DNA of 64,000 bases from Streptomyces chartreusis. Its GTDB lineage: Bacteria > Actinomycetota > Actinomycetes > Streptomycetales > Streptomycetaceae. The translations under genes were made by a program, and so were the position numbers. Each line of letters begins with the position of its first letter. The first letter of the stretch is position 1. Positions 26,544 through 35,039 of the stretch are shown here, in pieces. Below the pieces are notes generated by a model, which ran no database searches, was not told the DNA's origin, and worked only from the letters and a program-made list of their open reading frames with translations. Location of the stretch: NCBI RefSeq assembly GCF_008704715.1, contig NZ_CP023689.1:496001-560000 (forward strand), in the 5' to 3' direction.

Positions 26544-27280
26544 TTGCCGCCGGTGCCTTTCGTGTCGTCGGGGCCGTCGATGCGGTCCAGGTCGCGCCCG
26601 GCCTGGACGAGCAGGGCCCGCATCGCCGTCTCGGCTGCCGTGGCGTCCTGTTCGCGCACGGCGTCCAGGACGGCGCGGTGGGCCGGTACGGGGTCCTCGC
26701 TGTGGGGGTGGCTGTGCACGATGCGGTCGCGGTGGGCGAGGCCCGGCTCGATGACCATCTCCATGCGTTCGAGCAGTTCGTTGTGGGTGGCGTTCAGCAG
26801 GGCACGGTGGAAGGCGAGGTCGGCGTCCACGGCCTGTCCCGGGTCCGCGTCCTGCCCGCCCATCGCGTCCAGGGCCGCTTCGAGGGCCTGGAGGTCGGCT
26901 TCGGTGCGGCGTTCGGCGGCCAGGCGCACGGCGGCCGGTTCGACGATGGCGCGGACCTCGGCAAGGTTGCGCAGCAGGGTCCGGTCGGCGTCGGTGGCCT
27001 CGTCGGCGCCCTGGAACTGCCAGCGCAGCACATCGGCGTCGAGGAGGTTCCAGTCGGCGCGGGCCCGGACGAAGGTGCCGCGCTTCTGGCGGGCGTCGAC
27101 CATGCCCTTGGCGGCGAGCACCTTCAGGGACTCGCGCAGCGCGGTGAGACTGACGTCCAACTCGCTCTGGAGCGCCACCAGGTCGAGCGTGGCTCCCTCG
27201 GGGATCCGGCCGCCCAGGATGCGGCGGGCGAGGGCCTCCACGGTCTGGCCGTGCACGCCGCGGCGGGCGTAGGGCGTCAT
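26540..27280 (-). CDS. GntR/FadR (FCD) family regulator, DgoR-like
   Basis: Regulator of 246 residues. The wHTH occupies about residues 10-75 (QTVEALARRILGGRIPEGA, LDVSLTALRESLKVLAAKGM, DARQKRGTFVRA). The FCD effector domain follows with metal-site residues in DLAFHRALLNATHNELL and HSEDPVPAHRAVLDAV. E. coli DgoR, of the same subfamily, represses dgo genes and responds to galactonate. It lies inside the operon and overlaps dgoD. The likely operators are upstream of 33312, but this is inference. Confidence 0.9.
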   Translation of the reverse strand: MTPYARRGVHGQTVEALARRILGGRIPEGATLDLVALQSELDVSLTALRESLKVLAAKGMVDARQKRGTFVRARADWNLLDADVLRWQFQGADEATDADRTLLRNLAEVRAIVEPAAVRLAAERRTEADLQALEAALDAMGGQDADPGQAVDADLAFHRALLNATHNELLERMEMVIEPGLAHRDRIVHSHPHSEDPVPAHRAVLDAVREQDATAAETAMRALLVQAGRDLDRIDGPDDTKGTGGK

Positions 27281-27323
27281 GTCGTAAAGCCTTTCTGCTG
27301 AAGGGTGCGGGCGGGGGTGCCGG

Positions 27324-28097
27324 TCATGCCGAGGCCTTCACGACGCTCCAGCCCCCGTCCACGACGAGGCTCGTGCCGGTGATGTAGGAGGCTTCGTGGG
27401 CGCTCAGGAAGGCGATGGCGGCGGCCACCTCCTCGGGGGTGCCGAAGCGGCGGGCGGCCGTCTCGGCGACGCTGCGCTCGCGGTCCTCGGGCGGCACCCG
27501 GTCCCAGGCGGCGGTCAGGATCGGCCCGGGCAGGACCGCGTTGACGCGGACGTCGGGCCCGTACTCGACGGCGAGCTGACCGCACAGGGAGAGCAGGGCG
27601 CCCTTGGACGCGGCGTAGGCGGGGTGTCCGGGGATGCCCACGCGCGCGTGGACGGACGAGGTCAGCACCGTCGCGCCGTGCCGCTCCCGCAGGTCCGGCA
27701 GTACCGCCCGGAAGCCGAGGAAGCTCGCTGTGAGGTTGACGGACAGCTGCCGCTGCCAGGACTCCAGGGTCATCTCGCCGGCCGGGGCCACGTCGACGGT
27801 GTAGGCGTTGCTGACGAGGACGTCCACCGGCCCGAAGTCGTGGGCGGCGGCCACGATCCGGCGCCAGTCGTCCTCGGCCGCCACGTCGGCCCGCACGAAC
27901 CGGGCCCGGCCGCCGTCCTTCGCGATCCGCTCGGCGACCGCCGTGCCGGCGTCCTCGGCGACGTCGGCGAGCACCACCGCGGCGCCCTCCTCGGCGAGGC
28001 GGACGGCGGTGGCGGCACCGATGCCGGAGGCCGCGCCGGTGACCACGGCCGTGCGGCCGCCGAAGCGGTCACCGTGCCGGCGTGGGGACTGGTCCAT
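27324..28097 (-). CDS. SDR-family sugar (probably galactose) 1-dehydrogenase
   Basis: Classical short-chain dehydrogenase of 257 residues from ATG 28097, which follows AAGGAG; ATGs further upstream are weaker. It has TGAASGIGAATA near the N-terminus, NAY (NNAG equivalent), the catalytic Ser in LTSSVHA, and YAASKGALL with Tyr and Lys. The C-terminus SYITGTSLVVDGGWS is standard. The operon has no other galactose-oxidising enzyme, so galactose to galactonolactone is the inferred reaction. Confidence 0.85.
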   Translation of the reverse strand: MDQSPRRHGDRFGGRTAVVTGAASGIGAATAVRLAEEGAAVVLADVAEDAGTAVAERIAKDGGRARFVRADVAAEDDWRRIVAAAHDFGPVDVLVSNAYTVDVAPAGEMTLESWQRQLSVNLTASFLGFRAVLPDLRERHGATVLTSSVHARVGIPGHPAYAASKGALLSLCGQLAVEYGPDVRVNAVLPGPILTAAWDRVPPEDRERSVAETAARRFGTPEEVAAAIAFLSAHEASYITGTSLVVDGGWSVVKASA

Positions 28098-28174
28098 CGT
28101 GGGGTCGACTCCTTCTTGAGCGTCCATCGTGTGCGGTGCGGGCGGTGTCGGGCCGTCCGGGAAACATATGCGGC

Positions 28175-30244
28175 TCACCCGCGTGTCAGTACCACCAGGT
28201 CCGCGTCATGATCGCGACTCCAGGCGAAAGGCAGCCCGTAGTGCAGCAGATGGGCTCCGCTGTACGTCGTTCCGGTCGCCGTGTCCCGATAGTGCGCCGC
28301 CGGGTCCAGGCCCCGCAGCCGAAGCCGGTCGGGGCGTCCGGGCACGAGCGGTGCGCCGTCGAGGCGGCCGGTGCTCAGCGCGGCGACGACCGTGCGCGCA
28401 CCGGCGTCGTACTGGACACCGCAGGTGGCGTCTGCCGGCGAGCCGAGCAGCCGTGCCTCGCCGTGATGGAGTACGTCGCGGACCTCCTTGTAGCGGGCGA
28501 TCCACCGTGCGGCCTCGGCCCGTTCCTCCGGGGTCCAGGTGCGCAGGTCGGCGCCGATGCCGAGCACTCCGCACATGGCGTTGACGAAGCGGAACGCGAG
28601 GCTGCGCGGGCGTGGGTCGAAGACGCCCGGCGCGTCGGTGACCCAGGAGCTCATGACGTGCGGCGCGTGCGCGTGCAGGAAGCCGTGCTGGACGCTCAGC
28701 CGGTCCAGCGGGGCGGTGTTGTCGCTGGGCCAGACGACGTCGGTGCGGGCCAGCGTCATGTGGTCGATGCGGGCGCCCCCGCCGGCGCAGCCCTCGACGG
28801 TGACGTCGGGGTGGGCGGTGCGCAGGTGGTCCAGGACGCGCAGGTATCCGGCGACGTGCTCGGCGTCGAGGTCGACGTGCCCGGCGCCGGGGCGGCCGCG
28901 TTCGGTGGGCGGGCGGTTCATGTCCCACTTGAGGTAGCCGATGGCGTAGCCGCCGAGGAGCCGGTCCAGGGTGCCGATCACGAAGTCCTGGACGTCGGTG
29001 CGGCCGAGGTCGAGGAGGAGCTGGTTGCGGACGAGGCGGGCGGGCCGGCCGTCGACGCGGTAGATCCAGTCGGGGCGTTCGGCGTGCAGCCGGCTGCCGG
29101 GGCTGACCGATTCGGGCTCGACCCACAGGCCGAAGTCGAGGCCCAGTCCGCGCACTTCCTCGACGAACCGGTCGAAGCCCTGCGGGAAGGCCGCCGGGTC
29201 GGGGTACCAGTCGCCGAGTCCGCCGGTGTCGTCGCGGCGGCCGGTGAACCAGCCGTCGTCCACGACGAACAGTTCGGCGCCGATGTCGGCGGCCGTCTTG
29301 GCGAGTTCGAGCTGGCCGGCGGCGTCGACGTCGAAGCCGGTGGCCTCCCACGAGTTGTAGAGGACCTTGCGGGTGCGGTGCAGGCGGTCGCCGGAGAGGT
29401 GGCGGTCGTAGCGGTGCCAGACCCGGGACAGTCCGTCGAGTCCGTCCGGGCTGAACGCGCAGGCGAGGCGGGGTGTGGTCAGGGTGGCGCCGGGCGCCAG
29501 GAGCACGGCTCCCTCGTGCGGGACACGTCCGGCGCGTACCCGGACCGCGCCGCCGGGCTCGGCCTCGGCGGTGATGTGCCAGTTGCCGGGCCACTCCAGG
29601 GCGACACCGTAGGCGGGGGCGTCGTCCGTGGCCAGGTCCTGCACCACGAGCCAGGGCACGTAGGCGTGGCCGGGCATGCCCTGGGTGCTGCCCATGGTGA
29701 ACGTGCCCCGGGTCAGGTCGAGTCGGGTCAGCTGGAACTCCTGGGACCACTGGCCGGTGAGGTAGGTCAGCCGTGCCCCGGTGGTGACGGGCACGTTCAC
29801 GGCTGCCGAGTCGAGGCGTTCCAGGCGCAGTTCCCGCGAGGCGGTGTGCTCGGTCCAGCGCAGGATCACGTCCGTGCCCGGCACGGTCTCGTAGCAGAGG
29901 ACCGTGCGCAGCCCGAGGGTCTCGTCCGCGAACGCGAGCCGCAGCTTCCTCTCGGTCTCCTCCGCCCCTTCGAAGTCCCACCAGACGCCCCGCTCGCCGT
30001 CCGCACGCTCGACGACGAGGTCGGCGCCGTTGAACGGCCTTAGCCCGTGCGGCAGATACTCGGCGGGGGCGGCGTCGGCGGGAGTGATGAAGTGGGTGCG
30101 GTGCGACCAGTCGAGCGCCGACGGTCCGCTCTCCACCCCGTGCGGTCCCCAGGCGTCCAGCTCGGCCCACGGGCCGTCCGGGGACAGCCGCACGGTGTAG
30201 CCGGTGTTCTCGGTGCGCAGGGTCCAGCGCTGGTACGACGTCAC
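28175..30244 (-). CDS. GH36 alpha-galactosidase
   Basis: Intracellular retaining alpha-galactosidase of 689 residues, no signal peptide. Domain order is an N-terminal beta-supersandwich, catalytic barrel and C-terminal beta domain. GH36 motifs are VVDDGWFTGRRDD, the nucleophile Asp in YLKWDMNRPPTE, EGCAGGGARID, and the acid/base Asp in VWPSDNTAPLDRL. It would release galactose from melibiose/raffinose-type sugars brought in by the adjacent ABC importer. The GTG start overlaps the permease stop (GTGA). Confidence 0.95.
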   Translation of the reverse strand: MTSYQRWTLRTENTGYTVRLSPDGPWAELDAWGPHGVESGPSALDWSHRTHFITPADAAPAEYLPHGLRPFNGADLVVERADGERGVWWDFEGAEETERKLRLAFADETLGLRTVLCYETVPGTDVILRWTEHTASRELRLERLDSAAVNVPVTTGARLTYLTGQWSQEFQLTRLDLTRGTFTMGSTQGMPGHAYVPWLVVQDLATDDAPAYGVALEWPGNWHITAEAEPGGAVRVRAGRVPHEGAVLLAPGATLTTPRLACAFSPDGLDGLSRVWHRYDRHLSGDRLHRTRKVLYNSWEATGFDVDAAGQLELAKTAADIGAELFVVDDGWFTGRRDDTGGLGDWYPDPAAFPQGFDRFVEEVRGLGLDFGLWVEPESVSPGSRLHAERPDWIYRVDGRPARLVRNQLLLDLGRTDVQDFVIGTLDRLLGGYAIGYLKWDMNRPPTERGRPGAGHVDLDAEHVAGYLRVLDHLRTAHPDVTVEGCAGGGARIDHMTLARTDVVWPSDNTAPLDRLSVQHGFLHAHAPHVMSSWVTDAPGVFDPRPRSLAFRFVNAMCGVLGIGADLRTWTPEERAEAARWIARYKEVRDVLHHGEARLLGSPADATCGVQYDAGARTVVAALSTGRLDGAPLVPGRPDRLRLRGLDPAAHYRDTATGTTYSGAHLLHYGLPFAWSRDHDADLVVLTRG

Positions 30245-31089
30245 TTGACTGCTCCGAGGTTCAGGCCGGCCACGAAGTGGCGCTGGAAGCGCAGGAAGAC
30301 GGCCACGGTGGGGGCGGCGGCGATGACGGAGCCGGCGGCGATCACGTTCCACATGGACACGTACTGGCCCTGGAGGCCGATGAGCGCGGCGGTGATCGGC
30401 ATCTTGGTGTCGCTGCGCAGCACGGTGATGGCCCACAGCAGGTCGTTGAAGATCCAGGTGAAGGACAGGGCGCTGAGCGCGGCGAGGGCGGGGCGGGTCA
30501 GCGGCAGGATGATCCGCCAGAAGATCTGCCAGGGCCCGGCTCCGTCGACGACCGCCGCCTGCTGGATCTCGACGGGGATGGACCGCATGAACCCGTGCAG
30601 GACGAAGACGTAGAAGCCGACGCCGAACCCGATCTGCACGCCGATCAGCGCGGGCAGGGTGTCGTAGACGCCCATCATTTCGCTGAGCTTGGAGACGGGG
30701 ATCAGCAGGATCTGCGGCGGGAGCAGGTTGCCGCCGAGCATGAGCAGCAGCAGGGAGCGGCGCAGGGGCATTTCGTAGCGGCTGAGCGCGAACGCGGCCA
30801 TCGCGGCCAGGGCCAGCGTCACCAGCACGCAGGGCACGGTGACGATGAGGCTGTTGATGAGGGCGCGCTGCTGGCCGCCGTCGACCCAGGCGAGGCTGAA
30901 GTTGTCGAGGGTGAAGGAGTGGGGCCAACTGCCGAGCCCGTTGGCGGCGATGTCGTCGAAGGAGCGCAGGCTGGTCACCACGACCAGGGCGATGGGCAGC
31001 AGCCACAGCAGCGCCAGCGCGCCGGCCGAGAGATGGAACCCGGCGGTGGCGGCCCGCTTGCGGCGCACCGCAGTGGAGTTGGCGGACAT
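30241..31089 (-). CDS. Carbohydrate ABC transporter permease (MalG type)
   Basis: Inner-membrane permease of 282 residues with six predicted helices. The cytoplasmic EAA loop is EIQQAAVVDGAGPWQIFWRI followed by ILPLTRPALAA, which contacts the ATPase. It overlaps the MalF-type permease stop by one base. No ATPase gene is in the operon, as is common for Streptomyces CUT1 importers served by the shared ATPase MsiK. Confidence 0.93.
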   Translation of the reverse strand: MSANSTAVRRKRAATAGFHLSAGALALLWLLPIALVVVTSLRSFDDIAANGLGSWPHSFTLDNFSLAWVDGGQQRALINSLIVTVPCVLVTLALAAMAAFALSRYEMPLRRSLLLLMLGGNLLPPQILLIPVSKLSEMMGVYDTLPALIGVQIGFGVGFYVFVLHGFMRSIPVEIQQAAVVDGAGPWQIFWRIILPLTRPALAALSALSFTWIFNDLLWAITVLRSDTKMPITAALIGLQGQYVSMWNVIAAGSVIAAAPTVAVFLRFQRHFVAGLNLGAVK

Positions 31090-32024
31090 CAGTCGGCCTC
31101 CCGGAAGGCGCGCACGAGGTAGGACGCGATGACGCCGAACGCCAGCAGGAAGATGACGACGGCCAGGGCGGAGCCGTAGCCGAGCCGCAGGGACTGGAAG
31201 GCTGTCGAGTACATGTAGGTGCTCAGCAGTTCGGACGAGTGGTAGGGGCCGCCGCGGGTCAGCGACCACACGACGTCGAAGGAGCGCAGCGAGTCGATGA
31301 TGATGACCGACAGGACGACGGCGTTGACGCTGCGCAGCTGGGGCAGGGTGACGTGGCGGAAGCGCTGCCAGGCGCTCGCGCCGTCGACCTTGGCGGCCTC
31401 GTACAGGGCGGGGTCGATGCCCTTGAGGCCGGCGAGGTACAGGACCATCACATAGCCGATCTGGCGCCACAGCGCGGGCACGATGACCGCGTACAGGGCG
31501 GTGTCCTGGTCGGCGAGCCAGGCGTGCCGCAGGCTGCCGAGGCCGACGGACTCTAGGAGCTGGTTGAGGACGCCGTCGGGCTGGTAGATGGCCTGCCAGA
31601 CCAGGGCGGTGGCGACGAGCGAGAACACGACGGGCAGGAAGAGGGCGGCGCGGTAGAAGCCGACGCCGCGCCGCTCCTGCTGGAGCAGCATCGCCGCGGC
31701 GAGGCCGAGCAGGGCGGACAGGCCGCCGAACAGCACCAGCCAGAGCACCGTGTGGCCGACGGCGCCCCGGAAGACGTCGTCGCCCGCCATCTCGCGGAAG
31801 TTGTCCAGGCCGACGAACCTCGGTGCCGACACACCGTCCCAGCTGGTCAGGGCGAGGTAGAAGCCCTGGAGCGCGGGCCAGAACACCCACACCGCCTCGG
31901 CGAGCAGCGGGACGAGGACGAAGGCGAGCACCAGCGGGGGTGTGCGCCGCGGGCCCCGGGCCCGGCCGCCACGGGGCGGCGCCGGGACCGGAGACTTGCG
32001 GTGGGGGGCGGTCAGGACGGCCAT
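31089..32024 (-). CDS. Carbohydrate ABC transporter permease (MalF type)
   Basis: Inner-membrane permease of 311 residues with six predicted helices. After a basic N-terminus come PLVLAFVLVPLLAEAVWVFW and the EAA loop YEAAKVDGASAWQRFRHVTL. It pairs with the downstream MalG-type protein. It begins 1 bp after the stop of the binding-protein gene, so the three transport genes are one transcription unit. Confidence 0.93.
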   Translation of the reverse strand: MAVLTAPHRKSPVPAPPRGGRARGPRRTPPLVLAFVLVPLLAEAVWVFWPALQGFYLALTSWDGVSAPRFVGLDNFREMAGDDVFRGAVGHTVLWLVLFGGLSALLGLAAAMLLQQERRGVGFYRAALFLPVVFSLVATALVWQAIYQPDGVLNQLLESVGLGSLRHAWLADQDTALYAVIVPALWRQIGYVMVLYLAGLKGIDPALYEAAKVDGASAWQRFRHVTLPQLRSVNAVVLSVIIIDSLRSFDVVWSLTRGGPYHSSELLSTYMYSTAFQSLRLGYGSALAVVIFLLAFGVIASYLVRAFREAD

Positions 32025-32025
32025 G

Positions 32026-33312
32026 TCAGGCGTTCCAGATCTTCTCGGCTTCGCGCTGCCAGTCGGTGAGGATGGACCCGATCTCCTTGGGCTTGGCGAG
32101 GAACTTGGTCAGCGCGGTGTCGGCGGTGGGCTGGAGGGCGTCGCTGGAGTCGCGGTTGAAGAACTGGGTGATCTCCGCCGCCTCCTCGATGTGCTTGCGG
32201 CCCTTCTGCACCAGCGGGGTGCCGGAGTCCTTGGCGTCGGGGTGGCAGGGCAGGACGGTGCCGGAGGAGCCCTTGATGTAGATCTCCTGGGCCTCGGCGG
32301 TGGCGAGGTAGCCCAGCAGGTCGAGCACGCCGTCCTTGCGTCCGGTGCGGGCGCTGGCGAAGTAGCCGTCGGTGGGGGCCTCTTCGGCGAGCGGGACCTT
32401 CGGGTCGATGATCGGGAAGCGGAAGAAGTCGATGTCGTCGAGGGCGTCCTTGGGGGCCGCGTCGGCGAAGAAGGTGCCGATCAGCATCATGCCGCTGCGG
32501 CCGTTGAGCAGGGCGGTCGTCGCGTCCTGGAAGGCGCCGGCGGTGCCGTTCGGGTCGAAGTACGGCAGCACCTCCTGCCAGCGGTCGAAGACCTTGCGGA
32601 CCTCGGGGTCGTCGAAGCGGTGCTTCCCGGCGAGCAGTTCACGGTGGTACACGGCGCCGTTGATGCGGATGTCGAGGTAGTCGAACCAGGCCGAGGCGAC
32701 CCAGGCGGTGTTGCCGCCGGCGCCCAGGCCGATCGGGGCGACGCCCTTGCTCTTGAGCTTGTCGCACAGGTCGAGGAAGTCGTCCCAGCTCTTCGGCTCG
32801 CTCACGCCCCACTTGGCGAAGTTGGACTTCCGGTAGAACATGCCCCACCAGTAGTAGGTGGCCGGGACGAAGACCTTCTTGCCGGAGCTCGACGTGCACA
32901 GCGAGTGCAGCGCCTTGGAGTAGCCCTTGAGCTCGGAGGAGCCCCAGAGGTCGTCGAGGCCGAGCAGCAGGTCCTTCTTCGCGTAGGCGTCCGCCACCGA
33001 GCCGGGGTACCAGGTGTAGACGTCCGGCGGGTTGGCGGAGGTCAGGTACGTCGGCAGCTGGGTGCGGAAGGTCTCGGCGGCGACGGTGTTGAGGCTGACG
33101 TCGCCGGTACCCTTCTTGCCGTACGCGGCGACCAGGTCCTCCATCGCCGCCTTGGCCTGCGGCGCCGACACGTTGGACTGGAGGGTGACCGCGCCGTCGG
33201 AGGAGGACTTCGAGGACGAGGTCGAGGTGACACAGCCGCTGAGCAGGGCGGCTGTGCCGGTGGCACCGAGTCCGGCGAGGAAACGCCGTCGGCTGGTGTG
33301 CGGGTTCGACAT
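32026..33312 (-). CDS. Carbohydrate ABC transporter substrate-binding lipoprotein
   Basis: Extracellular sugar-binding protein of 428 residues, CUT1 type. The N-terminus has a twin-arginine-like RRRFLAGLG and lipobox LLSGC near residue 27. Typical binding-protein blocks are ETFRTQLPTYLTSANPPDVY and WWGMFYRKSNFAKWGV. It is the first gene of the operon. The ATG at 33312 follows AGGGAGCC. The ligand is inferred to be an alpha-galactoside from the GH36 enzyme three genes downstream. Confidence 0.93.
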   Translation of the reverse strand: MSNPHTSRRRFLAGLGATGTAALLSGCVTSTSSSKSSSDGAVTLQSNVSAPQAKAAMEDLVAAYGKKGTGDVSLNTVAAETFRTQLPTYLTSANPPDVYTWYPGSVADAYAKKDLLLGLDDLWGSSELKGYSKALHSLCTSSSGKKVFVPATYYWWGMFYRKSNFAKWGVSEPKSWDDFLDLCDKLKSKGVAPIGLGAGGNTAWVASAWFDYLDIRINGAVYHRELLAGKHRFDDPEVRKVFDRWQEVLPYFDPNGTAGAFQDATTALLNGRSGMMLIGTFFADAAPKDALDDIDFFRFPIIDPKVPLAEEAPTDGYFASARTGRKDGVLDLLGYLATAEAQEIYIKGSSGTVLPCHPDAKDSGTPLVQKGRKHIEEAAEITQFFNRDSSDALQPTADTALTKFLAKPKEIGSILTDWQREAEKIWNA

Positions 33313-33406
33313 GGATGGCTCCCTGTGGATCCCCGCGACGGGTCTGCCCTCCTGACGACAGGGGCCCGCTCGCGGCTGATCCAGGTTCGCGTGGCGCTTC
33401 GGCCAC

Positions 33407-33428
33407 GTCAAGATTAATTACTAATTTA
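33407..33428 (-). repeat. AT-rich 22-bp direct repeat, copy 1 (operator/-35 element)
   Basis: Plus-strand ATTAATTACTAATTTA is preceded by GTCAA and one variable base (G here). On the minus strand this reads as an AT-rich dyad (AATTA-G-TAATT) followed by TTGACG, a good -35. It lies 95 bp before the binding-protein start. Confidence 0.7.
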
Positions 33429-33531
33429 TTTGAACTGGGTCCCGATGAGGTGCACTCGGCGTGACGCGGGCCGCGCGTGCGGCGGGGCCGTCGGCGTCAC
33501 GGCGAAGACTGTGGCGCGCGGCTGGAACCCT

Positions 33532-33553
33532 GTCAATATTAATTACTAATTTA
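33532..33553 (-). repeat. AT-rich 22-bp direct repeat, copy 2 (operator/-35 element)
   Basis: Same sequence as copy 1 with one difference (T for G), 125 bp away in the same orientation, ending in TTGACA on the minus strand. The two copies suggest tandem promoters sharing an operator, or a looping repressor pair. Confidence 0.7.
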
Positions 33554-33759
33554 AAGAAACAAGTGTCCTCGCGTGCCCTCCAGACCCTCGCGCTGCCGCG
33601 GCCCACGGTCCTGAGGAGTGGCACCACCCGGGATTCAGAAACGGTGTCGCTGAATCCGATGAAAAGGATGCGTTGGACGTCAGAATCAGGCAGGAGCACA
33701 GTGAACACGTCCCTCACCCGGACCGAACCACCCCGACTGCACCTTGCGGAGACCTCTCG

Positions 33760-34803
33760 ATGAACCACGTCGCTGATCCCGAGCGCTACAACGGCACCAT
33801 GCGCTACCGGCGCACCGGACGCTCAGGACTCGACCTGCCCGTGCTGTCCCTGGGGTACTGGCACAACTTCGGTGACGACAAGCCCTTCGAGAGCCAGCGC
33901 GAGATCGCCCTGCGCGCCTTCGACCTGGGCATCACCCACCACGACCTCGCCAACAACTACGGCCCGCCGTACGGCGCCGCCGAGATCAACTTCGGCCGGC
34001 TGATGAAGCAGGACCTCGCCCCCTACCGGGACGAGATGGTGGTCTCCACCAAGGCCGGCTGGGACATGTGGCCTGGCCCCTACGGCCAGGGCGGCGGCTC
34101 CCGCAAGTACGTGCTCGCCTCCCTCGACCAGTCGCTGCGCCGGACCGGGCTGGACTACGTCGACATCTTCTACTCCCACCGGCTCGACGCGAGCACGCCG
34201 CTGGAGGAGACGATGGGCGCGCTCGACACCGCCGTACGCCAGGGCAAGGCCCTGTACGTCGGCATCTCCTCGTACGACGCCGAGCGTTCCCGGCAGGCGG
34301 CGGCCATCCTGCGGGAGCTGGGCACGCCGCTGCTCATCCACCAGCCGTCGTACAGCATGCTCAACCGCTGGATCGAGACCGAGGGCCTGCTGGACACCGC
34401 CGAGCAGGAGGGCTTCGGGGTGATCGGGTTCACCGCGCTGGCCCAGGGGCTGCTGACCGGGCGCTACCTCGACGGTGTCCCGGCCGGCTCGCGAGCCACC
34501 CAGGGCAAGTCGTTCGACGAGACCTGGCTGACGGACGACATGCTGCGCCGGCTGCGCGCGCTCAACGACATCGCGGCCCGGCGCGGACAGAGCCTCGCCC
34601 AGATGGCGCTGGCCTGGGCGCTGCGCGACCGGCGTGTGACGTCGCTGGTGATCGGTGCCTCGCGCACCGAGCAGCTGGAGCAGAACGTGGCGGCGCTGGA
34701 GAACGCCGACTTCAGCGACGAGGAACTCGCCGAGATCGACAAGTACGCCACCGACGGCGGCGTCGACCTGTGGCAGGAGGCCCGGAGGGGCCAGATCGGC
34801 TGA
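33760..34803 (+). CDS. Aldo/keto reductase, L-glyceraldehyde 3-phosphate reductase (YghZ/Gpr) type
   Basis: NADPH-dependent AKR of 347 residues. It aligns by eye along its whole length with E. coli YghZ/Gpr (AKR14): YRRTGRSGLDLPVLSLGYWH, DLANNYGPPYGAAEINFGRL, STKAGWDMWPGPYG, LIHQPSYSMLNRWIE. The catalytic tetrad is Asp and Tyr of DLANNY, Lys of STKAG and His of YSHRLD. It diverges from the galactose operon across the repeat-bearing region. It may detoxify triose-phosphate by-products or reduce another aldehyde; the linkage is suggestive only. ATG 33760 follows GCGGAGA. Confidence 0.92.
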   Translation: MNHVADPERYNGTMRYRRTGRSGLDLPVLSLGYWHNFGDDKPFESQREIALRAFDLGITHHDLANNYGPPYGAAEINFGRLMKQDLAPYRDEMVVSTKAGWDMWPGPYGQGGGSRKYVLASLDQSLRRTGLDYVDIFYSHRLDASTPLEETMGALDTAVRQGKALYVGISSYDAERSRQAAAILRELGTPLLIHQPSYSMLNRWIETEGLLDTAEQEGFGVIGFTALAQGLLTGRYLDGVPAGSRATQGKSFDETWLTDDMLRRLRALNDIAARRGQSLAQMALAWALRDRRVTSLVIGASRTEQLEQNVAALENADFSDEELAEIDKYATDGGVDLWQEARRGQIG

Positions 34804-34822
34804 CGCACCAGCCGCGCACTTC

Positions 34823-34866
34823 CCTCGCGCACCCCGGACGCCCGACGGCATCCGGGGTGCGCGAGG
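34823..34866 (+). terminator. Strong terminator hairpin after the aldo/keto reductase gene
   Basis: A perfect 16-bp stem, CCTCGCGCACCCCGGA with TCCGGGGTGCGCGAGG, and a 12-base loop begin 20 bp past the stop codon. It insulates the streptogrisin promoter. Confidence 0.85.
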
Positions 34867-34930
34867 CGTTTCGGGCGCGCGACACCTTTCAGTGAGCCGT
34901 TCCGCCGGAAAATCCGCCGGAATTTTGGTA

Positions 34931-34989
34931 TGGACCTGACACGCCGGTCTGGCTATGCTCTGCCCGAACCCCGATTGAGAGCGCTCTCA
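34931..34989 (+). promoter_or_regulatory. Streptogrisin promoter with a LacI-type operator
   Basis: TGGACC (34931-34936) and TATGCT (34954-34959) are separated by 17 bp. A perfect 14-bp palindrome TGAGAGCGCTCTCA lies at 34976-34989, just after the expected transcription start. It has the GAGCGCTC core of actinobacterial LacI-family operators such as the CebR site TGGGAGCGCTCCCA. The leader then holds a GTTCCA/TGGAAC stem (35000-35022). Confidence 0.65.
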
Positions 34990-35039
34990 GCTTGCGGTTG
35001 TTCCACCCCACCTTGTTGGAACGACGAAGGGCAACTCCC

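Larger units (their letters stand above)
33313..33759. promoter_or_regulatory. Divergent promoter region of the galactose operon and the aldo/keto reductase gene
   Basis: This 447-bp stretch has no gene. It is locally AT-rich at two spots, 33407-33428 and 33532-33553, which hold near-identical 22-base sequences (see separate entries). Otherwise I see no convincing palindrome or RNA structure. Confidence 0.8.

Noticed and set aside
28082..30043. 653-codon plus-strand frame over the alpha-galactosidase gene
   Set aside because: The GH36 frame carries all catalytic motifs; the opposite frame carries none.
34901..34922. Direct repeat TCCGCCGGAA twice with a 12-base period
   Set aside because: Lies upstream of the streptogrisin -35 and could be an activator site, but two short GC-rich copies can arise by chance.
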